Assembly: GCA_003566935.1 (NCBI GenBank)
Contig: PXBM01000057.1
Location: forward strand, 1-14,195
DNA length: 14,195 nucleotides
Source: Syntrophomonadaceae bacterium
Lineage (GTDB): Bacteria; Bacillota; Dethiobacteria; DTU022
Reading direction: 5' to 3'
In this document: piece by piece, positions 7,222-14,195 of the stretch
Layout of the letters: each line of letters starts with the position of its first letter
Position numbering within the stretch: the first letter of the stretch is position 1
Notes under the pieces: generated by a model
The model's input: the letters and a program-made list of their open reading frames with translations, nothing else
What the model was told of the DNA's origin: nothing
Databases searched by the model: none
Made by a program: the position numbers and the translations under genes

Positions 7222-7236
7222 ATGTCCATGGGACAT
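7222..7236 (-). other. Short inverted repeat after the nucleotidase stop codon
   Basis: ATGTCC and GGACAT form a 6-bp stem with a 3-nt loop (CAT), starting directly after the TAA of the nucleotidase gene. No T-run follows on the minus strand, so it is not a typical intrinsic terminator. It may be a minor RNA structure within the 67-nt gap before the aminotransferase, or chance. Confidence 0.3.
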
Positions 7237-9267
7237 TTAATGCCGGCCCGCTTGCTGGCCATGTTTTGTTTTGCGGCTCCTTATTTTCCTGATCAGGAAA
7301 TAGAGGGCAATGATCAGAAAAGCAAGAATTAAGATCGGCCATGTAATCAGAGGCATGGTCTGAACCTGGTTAATCCTGTTCGCACTGGAAGCATAGTAAG
7401 GATCTATCTCCGGCAGGCCTGACTCTCCCTCTGGCTGACGGGCAGCATATTCCAGGACGGTTCTCCATACTTTCAGTTCAGAATCTTCAACATATACTAT
7501 CAGATCGTCCAGTTGATCTTCGGTCAATGGACTGCCTTCTGCGTCTTTCAAGACAACTTCAAGCTGGGGCAGCATTTCACCTACCATGGGCAGGAAGGAA
7601 AGGATATAGGAATCTGTTGCCAGGGAATACAATTCCTGGTCTCCCCATTCCACAGGCTTATAAAGTTGATCATCAAAGCCCTGCCTGCCATCACCTGTGT
7701 ATATTTCCGCACTGGTCACAGCTCGTGTGGTAGGAACAGGCAGATCAAGAAAAGGAACTGTCAGGAATGTGGCATTTTGTGGATTGTAATCGTAACGCAG
7801 TCCGGAGAATTGAAGAAAGTAGGTATCACCCATCAATTCCGCAAGCAGGACAGCTACTTCCAGGGCCCGGCGAATTTCATCCCCGGTCAAGTATGCCACA
7901 ACGATTGGATAGCCGGCCGTTCCGTCAGGTCCAAATCCCAGACCAATTAATTCTGTTAAATCATACACTGAAACCTGGCCCAGGGCATGAGGCATGGTTC
8001 CGGGCTCAAGGCTGCCACGGATAGACCCGTTGGCCTGTATGGCAAGATCTATATGCTGTCCGGTTTTCTCTTCGGTAACCAGCCGCATTGCATCAGTAAC
8101 AAAATTGCCAAATGGCGATTCCTGCAGGGGAGGTTTGTTGGGAATAACATAATCAGATAAAACAACCGTTTCAAGAATATGTTCGAACTGCCCATCTGTT
8201 TTCTCAGAAAGAAACTGGTTTAGTTTGCCTGTGTAGGTATCGATCATTTCATTTACATCCGGATCAAGGGGAATGCTGTGATCGAGCTTGATCAGGAAAG
8301 GTTGTTCATTTTCTCTATTAAGAATACGCAGTTCTTCAGTTTCAGGGTTATATGCCAGTTCCAGCCGCCCAAGGTATTCAAGCAGGGAACCGGCCTGTAA
8401 AATTATCGTATCGTTTTCTATAATCGGCTCATAAAGTGCTGTATGGCAGTGTCCACCGACTATTATATCGATTCCGTCGACATCTAAGGCCAGGTCAATA
8501 TCTTCTTCAACCCTGGAATGGGTTATCGCTATAATCAGCTTGGCACCTTCAGATTTCAGTTGTTCTACCATTTGCCGGGCTGTCTCATGCTGGTCTTCAA
8601 ACTGGACCGGCTCATTGGCGGTAGTGTATGATACAGCCTGCTTGCCGATCAGGCCAAAAAGCCCAACTTTCAAACCATTATCCAGTTCTATCAGCTCTTT
8701 ATCCCGGTATAAATCATTAGCTTTTAAGGAATGTTCAGGAGGGGCAGCTGTATTTGAAGCCAGTACCACTGTCTGGTCATGTGCTTCCGGGTAGCCGGCT
8801 TCCATGAAGTATTCTGCTAGTATGTCCGGCCCGTAATCGTATTCATGGTTGCCTATAACAACTGCATTATATCCAATAGCCTGCTTGATTGTTATCTCCG
8901 GAGCGTAACCCTCGGGGATAAGCCAACTGTATGCAGAACCACCGATATAGTCTCCGGCAGATAAGAGCAGTACCGGTTCCCCGCCTGCAAGCTTTTCATT
9001 CCTGATTTCATTTACTGCCGAAGCAAGACGAGCATACCCGCCGATAGTCGGATCTTCACGGTAAGGATGATAATCAACCGTTGGTGAATGAGGAATTAAT
9101 GCCCCATGCTCATCGTTGGTGTGTAAGATTGTCAGGTATACTTCTCCGGCTGAAGAACTGCCGGCAAAAGAGCTATTGGCATATACAAAACTGAATATAA
9201 AAAATATGGTTAAACTTAAATATAAAAACATAACAACCAGCTTAATGCTCTTTTTAAAAATCAGCAC
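7237..9267 (-). CDS. Membrane-anchored 5'-nucleotidase / 2',3'-cyclic phosphodiesterase family (UshA-like) protein
   Basis: The product (676 residues from the chosen start) begins with a basic then hydrophobic signal peptide (about 5-35). A calcineurin-like metallophosphatase domain follows with HTNDEHG (49-55), SAGDYIGG (103-110), GNHEYDYG (139-146), ITHSR with His250 and GGHCH (271-275). These are all the usual dimetal ligands. The C-terminal 5'-nucleotidase domain has SPFGNFVTDAM and QANGSIRG, in place of the commoner NGGGIR. The protein ends in a membrane helix (ITWPILILAFLIIALYFLI) and a basic tail, so the enzyme should face outward while tethered. The likely job is extracellular dephosphorylation of nucleotides or cyclic nucleotides. 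Start GTG 9267 has AAGGGG 7 nt upstream; the alternative ATG 9285 overlaps the xdhC stop (TAATG) but has no ribosome binding site. Substrate is not determinable from sequence. Confidence 0.88.
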   Translation of the reverse strand: MLIFKKSIKLVVMFLYLSLTIFFIFSFVYANSSFAGSSSAGEVYLTILHTNDEHGALIPHSPTVDYHPYREDPTIGGYARLASAVNEIRNEKLAGGEPVLLLSAGDYIGGSAYSWLIPEGYAPEITIKQAIGYNAVVIGNHEYDYGPDILAEYFMEAGYPEAHDQTVVLASNTAAPPEHSLKANDLYRDKELIELDNGLKVGLFGLIGKQAVSYTTANEPVQFEDQHETARQMVEQLKSEGAKLIIAITHSRVEEDIDLALDVDGIDIIVGGHCHTALYEPIIENDTIILQAGSLLEYLGRLELAYNPETEELRILNRENEQPFLIKLDHSIPLDPDVNEMIDTYTGKLNQFLSEKTDGQFEHILETVVLSDYVIPNKPPLQESPFGNFVTDAMRLVTEEKTGQHIDLAIQANGSIRGSLEPGTMPHALGQVSVYDLTELIGLGFGPDGTAGYPIVVAYLTGDEIRRALEVAVLLAELMGDTYFLQFSGLRYDYNPQNATFLTVPFLDLPVPTTRAVTSAEIYTGDGRQGFDDQLYKPVEWGDQELYSLATDSYILSFLPMVGEMLPQLEVVLKDAEGSPLTEDQLDDLIVYVEDSELKVWRTVLEYAARQPEGESGLPEIDPYYASSANRINQVQTMPLITWPILILAFLIIALYFLIRKIRSRKTKHGQQAGRH

Positions 9268-9284
9268 GATTACACCCCTTGACA

Positions 9285-10352
9285 TTATTGAATAGGTAAT
9301 AGTTCAAGAAAAAGTTCCATCTTACCTCCACAGGCCATGCCCTGCTCAGCAGCAGCATCCGCATCGAGATCAAGCCTGATAAGTTCTGATTTGCCCCTGT
9401 CCAGGCATACCATTGCCTCACGTCGAACATCGGCTTCGGCACAACCACCACCGATAGTCCCGATTAAGTGTCCATCAGGATAAATAATCATCTGGGACCC
9501 TCTTTTGCGGGGCGTCGAACCCCTTGCTTCGATGATAGTGGCCAGAACTGCTGGGGCACCATTTTCCTCAAGAGAAACAAGCTCACGCATAACCTTTTCC
9601 TGCACTTCCTCTCCCCTATTTTCTCCGCGCCGCACCCTGGTTATTTCTGCTAATATGCTGAGCGCTATTTCAGCTTCAGTAACAGCGCCAATCGGTAGTC
9701 CTATGGGAGAATATATAGATTCCAGCTGTTCTTTCGAATAACCTGCTTCAGCCAGTTCTTGCAGCTGAGCTTTAACCCTTTTCTTGCTGCCAATCATACC
9801 CAGGTAAGCAAACTGCCCTGATAATGCTTTCTCCAGGCACAGGCGGTCATGCTGGTGCCCCCTGGTAACTATAACAAGATAGTCAGAAGGAGAAGGTTCT
9901 GCCCGGTCAAGGCCTTTCTCAAAAGGCTCACAAATAATATGATCTGCTTCCGGTTGAACCGTCTGATTGGCAAAGGAGGGCCGATCATCAATTATGACAA
10001 TTTCAAAGTCAAGGAGTGACGCCATTTTACACAGCGCCTGCCCGACATGGCCGCCGCCTAATATAACCAGGCGGGGAGAAGGATTGTAAAGATGAACAAA
10101 TAGACGGCAATAATTTTCCTGATTAATATTTATTTCAACTGCGGCGCTTTGACCCTTTTTAAGTTGTTCTATCGCTGCTACCTCTACCTTATCATGACTG
10201 TTTTCTCCGATGCTCTTATAAAGAGTTCCGTCTTCACTAATTATTATTTTGCCGCCAATTAAACCAGGGTTGCCCCGGGATTCAATTACTGTAGCGAGGG
10301 CTGTTTTCCTGCCGGCGGCAATTTCTTCAGCGATTCTGCCGTATACTGCCAT
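9285..10352 (-). CDS. XdhC/CoxI-family molybdenum-cofactor maturation protein with two XdhC-like domains
   Basis: The 355-residue product has three parts. An N-terminal XdhC/CoxI-like domain covers about residues 1-90. A Rossmann domain begins at LVILGGGHVGQA (95-106) and continues through IVIIDDRP, VTRGHQHD and YLGMIGSKKR. A second, well-conserved XdhC/CoxI domain (265-355) has EARGSTPRKRG, GTIGGGCAEADVR and MACGG. XdhC proteins bind and sulfurate molybdenum cofactor and hand it to xanthine dehydrogenase or CO dehydrogenase-type hydroxylases. The first domain copy is degenerate: ESRGNPGLIGGK replaces the GSTPR motif, and the GGGC and CGG motifs are absent. Start ATG 10352 has GGAGG 7 nt upstream. 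The gene begins 33 nt after the CoA-transferase stop, and its stop abuts the nucleotidase. No molybdenum hydroxylase gene is in view. Confidence 0.9.
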   Translation of the reverse strand: MAVYGRIAEEIAAGRKTALATVIESRGNPGLIGGKIIISEDGTLYKSIGENSHDKVEVAAIEQLKKGQSAAVEININQENYCRLFVHLYNPSPRLVILGGGHVGQALCKMASLLDFEIVIIDDRPSFANQTVQPEADHIICEPFEKGLDRAEPSPSDYLVIVTRGHQHDRLCLEKALSGQFAYLGMIGSKKRVKAQLQELAEAGYSKEQLESIYSPIGLPIGAVTEAEIALSILAEITRVRRGENRGEEVQEKVMRELVSLEENGAPAVLATIIEARGSTPRKRGSQMIIYPDGHLIGTIGGGCAEADVRREAMVCLDRGKSELIRLDLDADAAAEQGMACGGKMELFLELLPIQ

Positions 10353-10385
10353 AAATAATCCTCCACGCATTATATTAATCAAAAG

Positions 10386-11870
10386 CTATTCCCAGAATTT
10401 CATGGTTCCATTCTCCAGCAGGCTGTTGTGTAAATCGTAGCTGTTACGTAAATTCTGAGAAATATGACCGGAGGGTGACTCTGCAATATAACGATGCAAA
10501 TAGTCACGATAGTCGGGATGCGCACACTTATCGATAATAGTTTTCGCCTTTTCTTTGGGCCCCAGGCTGCGCAGATCAGCCAATCCCTGCTCCGTAACCA
10601 CGACCTGGACCGAATGTTCACTATGATCAGGATGGCTGACCATAGGCACAACGGTGGATATGCGACCATCTTTCTTGGTAGAGGGCGACATAAATATTGA
10701 AAGATAAGCATTGCGGGTGAAGTCACCGCTGCCTCCAATCCCATTCATAATGTCTGTTCCACAAACGTGAGTAGAATTGGCATGACCGTTTAGGTCAAAT
10801 TCCATCGCTGTGTTTATTGCGATGACTCCGAGACGGCGTATAACTCCCGGGTTATTAGACAGTTCCTGGGGGCGCATAACAATCCTCGGCGTAAAAAAAT
10901 CCATGTTGTTGTAAATCCGCTGTAGGTTATCATCAGAGACAGTCAGGCTGCATGTACTGGCCCCAAGCAAGTGGCCCTGCTCCATCAAGTCCAGGAGGGA
11001 ATCCTGAAAAACTTCAGTATACATGTAAAAATCGGGCACATCAGGATCATCACCCAGGAACGACATTACTGCATTAGCTATATTACCTACTCCGGCCTGT
11101 AAAGGTAAAAACTCGGATGGTATTCGTCCTGATCGCATTTCATCCAGCAAAAAGTCAACAACCTGGTGGGCAATTCTCCGGCTGACTTCATCCGGAGCCC
11201 CCAACGGTGCAATACCATCAGGTTCATTATTGTCAATTACCGCTACAATCTTCTTTGGATCAACAGAAGCATAGGGAAGTCCGATCTTGTTTAAAGGATG
11301 GTAAATGGGAATCGGGCTGCGGTGTGGCGGTGGCGGTATAATAGCCACATCAGCCATTTCACTTAGACGAACGGAATGATACCGGTTTAATTCAATTATT
11401 ACTTTCTCGGCTGAACGAAGAAAGGTAGGCGATGCTCCAATCGAAGTGGGCAGGTATATCCTGCCATCAGAAGTAATTTCCGCAGCCTCTATTACCGCCC
11501 AATCGATAGTTCCCAAAAAACCAGATTGAATTGCCTGGGGTAGGTGGGACAAATGCATATCAGTAAATTCTACTTTTTGTTCATTGATTTGTTTGCGAAG
11601 TGCCTTGGAAGATTGATAGGGGGCACGCCAGGCTACAGCTTCGGCTTCAGCAAGAAGATCATCAAGTTTCCCGGTAGAAGCACCTGAAAGAACATTTAAT
11701 TTAAAAGGTTCCCCCCTGGCATGCAGTTCCCTGGCCTGGCGTGCCAGGGCCCTCGGTATAGCCTTGGCTGCTCCGGCGGCAGTAAAACCGCTAAATGCAA
11801 CTGTCTGTCCGTGTTTAATCATCGAAGCAGCTTCTTCTGCAGATATCCTGGGAAAATAAATTGGGCTCAT
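10386..11870 (-). CDS. Acetyl-CoA hydrolase/transferase family; succinate (propionate):acetate CoA-transferase type
   Basis: The 494-residue product is a full-length class I CoA-transferase of the AarC/ScpC/Cat1 group. The N-terminal lobe contains GQTVAFSGFTAAGAAKAIP (21-39). The C-terminal lobe has GVGNIANAV (260-268) and YTEVFQDS, whose Glu286 is the expected catalytic residue that forms the glutamyl-CoA thioester. The long family block NGIGGSGDFTRNAYLS and VSHPDHSEHSVQVVVTEQGLADLR completes the picture. These enzymes move CoA between succinyl-, propionyl- or acetyl-CoA and a free acid, recovering energy in fermentation; the exact acid pair cannot be read from sequence. Start ATG 11870 has GGGAGG 12 nt upstream, a rather long spacing. 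It is the first gene of the run continuing into xdhC. The 196-nt region upstream shows only a TATAGT-like -10 (11919-11914) with no good -35. Confidence 0.9.
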   Translation of the reverse strand: MSPIYFPRISAEEAASMIKHGQTVAFSGFTAAGAAKAIPRALARQARELHARGEPFKLNVLSGASTGKLDDLLAEAEAVAWRAPYQSSKALRKQINEQKVEFTDMHLSHLPQAIQSGFLGTIDWAVIEAAEITSDGRIYLPTSIGASPTFLRSAEKVIIELNRYHSVRLSEMADVAIIPPPPHRSPIPIYHPLNKIGLPYASVDPKKIVAVIDNNEPDGIAPLGAPDEVSRRIAHQVVDFLLDEMRSGRIPSEFLPLQAGVGNIANAVMSFLGDDPDVPDFYMYTEVFQDSLLDLMEQGHLLGASTCSLTVSDDNLQRIYNNMDFFTPRIVMRPQELSNNPGVIRRLGVIAINTAMEFDLNGHANSTHVCGTDIMNGIGGSGDFTRNAYLSIFMSPSTKKDGRISTVVPMVSHPDHSEHSVQVVVTEQGLADLRSLGPKEKAKTIIDKCAHPDYRDYLHRYIAESPSGHISQNLRNSYDLHNSLLENGTMKFWE

Positions 11871-11989
11871 AAGATGATCAGGCCTCCCTGGGCAGCTCTA
11901 TTTTGACCATTTTACTATATTTCTCCATAAAAAAATACTTGCACTTATTAAATATTGACTTTTACAAGTAATTATTGATGTCTAAAATT

Positions 11990-12011
11990 AGGGCAATAGT
12001 AGGCTTGCCCT
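11990..12011 (-). terminator. Possible weak intrinsic terminator after the SAM-protein operon
   Basis: AGGGCAA and TTGCCCT form a 7-bp stem with an 8-nt loop in the gap between the last SAM-binding protein gene and the CoA-transferase. On the minus strand the stem is followed by AATTTTAG, a poor U-tract. Location between two operons supports a terminator; the short stem and weak tail argue for low efficiency. Confidence 0.4.
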
Positions 12012-12066
12012 TACCTCTTCAAAATAATACTGGTAAATGTTCCGGCTGTGCAGTTACTAATAATGT

Positions 12067-12648
12067 TTAAAAAAAGGAAGACACTTGTGCGGGACTATCA
12101 GTGACCCTGTAAAGCACAGAACTGTCAAATGTTATCTGGTTTTGGGTCGTCAGTGCTACAGGCTTCGGGGCCGTAGGAAGCAGATCATATTGGTGGTCTA
12201 ATTCAGGTCGAGGCCTGCGCATAATAATTTTCGCCCCGGGAGTGCCGTTTTGCATCAAGTTGTTGAGAACTTCTTTCTTAGGCTCAACCTGGAGAGCAAC
12301 TATAGCTACGCTATAGTCAAAAGGCAAAGGATCAATACCGTTATAATGCTCTACTGAAATCAGCCGGTTTAAGCCTGTTTTTTCTATACAGCTGCGAGCC
12401 ACATTAACTGCCTCACTATCGCGATCTACAGCCCATACCTTTGCTCCTGTCTGCCTGGCTATTAATATTGAGGTAAAGGGAATACCGCCGCATCCAATGT
12501 TTAAAACTCGATCATCAGCGGTTATCCCGGCCAGGGATATTTCATTATTAACAACTTCGCGATAAAAGTTGGCATATAAGGAAACCAACTGCGGAATAAA
12601 GGCAATCTGTTTTTCCATCAAAGCTACTACTTTTGGAATAATGTTCAT
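12067..12648 (-). CDS. Class I SAM-binding protein, methyltransferase or nicotianamine-synthase-like (paralogue B)
   Basis: The 193-residue product has a Rossmann-type SAM site. Motif I is VLNIGCGGIPFTSIL (48-62), with an acidic residue at the end of strand 2 (AVDRD, Asp75). A strand-4 segment YSVAIVALQVEPKKEVL and a following AKIIMRRPRPE complete the fold. The GxG..P.T form of motif I and the later MRR strand recall nicotianamine synthases, but the protein is shorter than known members (roughly 260 residues or more), so a small-molecule methyltransferase is equally possible. It aligns throughout with the upstream gene product and is a paralogue. I chose ATG 12648, which overlaps the upstream TAA as TAATG and has AAAGGA 11 nt upstream; GTG 12657 lies too close to that site. 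Substrate unknown. Confidence 0.72.
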   Translation of the reverse strand: MNIIPKVVALMEKQIAFIPQLVSLYANFYREVVNNEISLAGITADDRVLNIGCGGIPFTSILIARQTGAKVWAVDRDSEAVNVARSCIEKTGLNRLISVEHYNGIDPLPFDYSVAIVALQVEPKKEVLNNLMQNGTPGAKIIMRRPRPELDHQYDLLPTAPKPVALTTQNQITFDSSVLYRVTDSPAQVSSFF

Positions 12649-13292
12649 TAGTAACACTGTCCTTTTCTAACCAAAACGCTTTCAGTCCCCAGGATACGCC
12701 CTGTCACGCTGGTTTGAAAGCACTCCGGCCATGAATCGTTAAAAGATTGCTTAAATAAAACGGATAACCATCGCGGCAGGTTCCTGTAAATTAGGACCCC
12801 CTCATCCTTTAAAGAGTTTAAAGCCTGCTTGAGAACTTTTCCCTTTGGATAAACATTTAAAGATACCCACACGGCATCATACTTCTTTTGTTTAAAGGTG
12901 CAGCCATCACTACAGACTACCTTTATGTTATCTTGCATACCGTTTTTTTCAACAACCTGCCTGGCTTCCCTTACCGCGCAATTATTACAGTCAATAGCTT
13001 CAACCTTAAACCCTTTACGGCCGAGGAAAAGAGCAGTATATGGGGAAGGTCCGCTGCCGATATGCAAGATCGTAGCTCCGGACTTTAAACCGGAAATTTC
13101 CAATTCCCGCTGAAGCATGTTTTTATAAAACATGTAGAAGTAAATAGCAGAGAAAAATTTGGTTCTAACAGCAATCCTTTCCAACTTTTGCGAAATATTA
13201 AAGAAAGGGGATTTGACCCGCTCAGGCTGTTGTTCACAGGGACATTTTTCAGCCAGGTAAGCCCTGTCAGTCCGCATTTCATTTACTTTCAC
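12648..13292 (-). CDS. Class I SAM-binding protein, methyltransferase or nicotianamine-synthase-like (paralogue A)
   Basis: The 214-residue product has an N-terminal extension with a CPC motif (17-19), an aromatic helix (FFSAIYFYMFYKNML, 47-61), and a SAM-binding core. The core reads ILHIGSGPSPYTALFLG (75-91), with Asp101 ending strand 2, CSDGCTF near strand 3 and YDAVWVSLNVYPKGKVL at strand 4. The GSGPxPxTA motif I is close to nicotianamine synthase, and the VLIYRNLPRW strand also fits that group. A lipid or small-molecule methyltransferase remains possible. Start GTG 13292 overlaps the flippase-like gene stop by 4 nt (GTGA) and has GGAG 10 nt upstream inside that gene, indicating translational coupling. 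It overlaps or abuts the next paralogue at its own stop. Function is unassigned. Confidence 0.74.
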   Translation of the reverse strand: MKVNEMRTDRAYLAEKCPCEQQPERVKSPFFNISQKLERIAVRTKFFSAIYFYMFYKNMLQRELEISGLKSGATILHIGSGPSPYTALFLGRKGFKVEAIDCNNCAVREARQVVEKNGMQDNIKVVCSDGCTFKQKKYDAVWVSLNVYPKGKVLKQALNSLKDEGVLIYRNLPRWLSVLFKQSFNDSWPECFQTSVTGRILGTESVLVRKGQCY

Positions 13293-14195
13293 TTACACTC
13301 GACTCCTTTATCCAAAAATGAAAGAGGCTGATCTACGTAAGCCAGGTAAGCTGTGGCAAATGCAGAAAACAGCAGTGGAAACCAGTATGTAATTAATCGC
13401 GACAAGAGAGCTACAACAAGACCTTCGGCAGGGGAAAATCCATTTAACGAAAACATCAGGGCCATAGTTGCTTCAAATGACCCCAAGCCTCCCGGCAGCA
13501 GGGGAACCATACTAACAAGGTAAGCGGTATAAGTGATAACAGCTACTATTAAAAACCCGGCATTTAAACCAAGCATATTTGATACCAGGTATACTTTCAA
13601 TGGGTAGGCCAGCCAAATAATGGCCGAAATGGATATTAAAAACATTCTTTCACGCTGACAAACCAGGTTTTTGGAATGCTCTGAAGCCTGGTTGGAAAAT
13701 CGGCCTATAGCAAGCACTTTATTTTTTAAGCCCTGTATTAATTTTCCCTTGATACTATTTGCCTTCTGCTCCGTCCTGTTAATGGTATCAGTTAAATCAA
13801 TGCCTTCTGTTTTCCGGTGATCTGCCTTGCGAAAGTGCAGCCAGGCAACAAATACAAAGAAAACAGCCAGGAATAAAAAAGCAGTAAAAACAAAGGCCGG
13901 AACATCGTATGCAAGAAAAGTTAATCCCAGAATTAAAATGATTAAAATCAAGAATGGCAGCAAGGAGTAAAACTTTAATGCAATCATAATAGCAGTCAGC
14001 TTTGCATATGAAATGCCGCTATGCCTGTTAAACAAAAATATTTTAGCTGCCTCGCCTCCAAGCTTTACAGAGGGAGTGACACTTTCCACGTAATTACCGG
14101 CCATATTAATTGCCAGTATTCTGCCCAGGGAAAGTTTTTTCTCATTTTTATTAATTAGAAGCTGCCACTGAAATGATGTCAATGAAAGAGTAATC
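13289..14195 (-). CDS. Flippase-like membrane protein, lysylphosphatidylglycerol synthase TM-domain / UPF0104 family (partial, N-terminus beyond window)
   Basis: The frame stays open to the window edge (302 residues visible), and the expected first helices are missing, so the true start lies upstream; TTG at 14182 is an internal Leu codon. Visible landmarks are FQWQLLIN, NYVESVTPSVKLGGEAAKIF (the family's P...GGE..R/K block), several long hydrophobic segments, a charged cytoplasmic loop at about 120-180, and SMVPLLPGGLGSFEATMALM near the C-terminus. The family includes the flippase half of MprF, AglD-associated proteins and YbhN. No soluble C-terminal aminoacyl-transferase domain follows, so it is not full MprF. 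The likely role is moving a lipid or lipid-linked compound across the membrane, perhaps a product of the two overlapping downstream SAM-dependent genes. Confidence 0.85.
   Translation of the reverse strand, partial: ITLSLTSFQWQLLINKNEKKLSLGRILAINMAGNYVESVTPSVKLGGEAAKIFLFNRHSGISYAKLTAIMIALKFYSLLPFLILIILILGLTFLAYDVPAFVFTAFLFLAVFFVFVAWLHFRKADHRKTEGIDLTDTINRTEQKANSIKGKLIQGLKNKVLAIGRFSNQASEHSKNLVCQRERMFLISISAIIWLAYPLKVYLVSNMLGLNAGFLIVAVITYTAYLVSMVPLLPGGLGSFEATMALMFSLNGFSPAEGLVVALLSRLITYWFPLLFSAFATAYLAYVDQPLSFLDKGVECK

Noticed and set aside
7513..7950. 145-codon plus-strand frame opposite the nucleotidase gene
   Set aside because: It overlaps a well-conserved enzyme gene, has no recognisable product, and lacks a matching ribosome binding site or promoter.
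11878..11928. 16-codon minus-strand ORF ending 7 nt before the CoA-transferase start, a possible leader peptide
   Set aside because: It has no ribosome binding site, and the best -10-like box (TATAGT) lies inside it, so it may not be transcribed whole. Its composition shows no attenuator-like run of one amino acid.

Overview
All convincing genes lie on the minus strand, so transcription runs from high to low coordinates. Base composition is moderate (low-to-mid 40s % GC by eye). Strong purine-rich ribosome binding sites, frequent TTG and GTG starts, and the gene content point to an anaerobic Gram-positive bacterium of the Clostridia, Peptococcaceae- or Syntrophomonadaceae-like. The supporting genes are a YqfO-type Nif3 protein beside a coiled-coil zinc-ribbon gene, a PrdX-type editing deacylase, XdhC, a succinate/acetate-type CoA-transferase, and a sigma-54 activator with a Cys cluster. 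This assignment is inference; no rRNA, tRNA, mobile element or CRISPR array is visible.

Reading in the direction of transcription, the window opens (14195 to 12067) with three overlapping genes: a polytopic flippase-like membrane protein cut by the window edge, then two short paralogous SAM-binding proteins resembling methyltransferases or nicotianamine synthases. A weak hairpin follows.

The second block (11870 to 4419) begins with a class I CoA-transferase, followed by an XdhC-type molybdenum-cofactor maturation protein and a membrane-anchored 5'-nucleotidase-family enzyme joined to it by a TAATG-type junction. After a 67-nt gap come a D-amino-acid aminotransferase and a Nif3-family protein. 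A strong hairpin overlaps the nif3 stop codon and separates it from the zinc-ribbon coiled-coil protein. XdhC next to a nucleotidase suggests, without proving it, a purine salvage or catabolism theme.

The third block (4290 to 1100) is a membrane-anchored TPR-like protein, a divergent TatC, and a protein made almost entirely of 21 MORN repeats in exact 23-residue register. This is the most unusual part of the window: the TatC lacks a normally conserved cytoplasmic-loop motif, and no tatA is present here.

The last block (929 to 1) has its own predicted promoter. It contains a prolyl-tRNA editing deacylase and, 15 nt downstream, the N-terminal sensory part of a sigma-54-dependent regulator that runs off the window.
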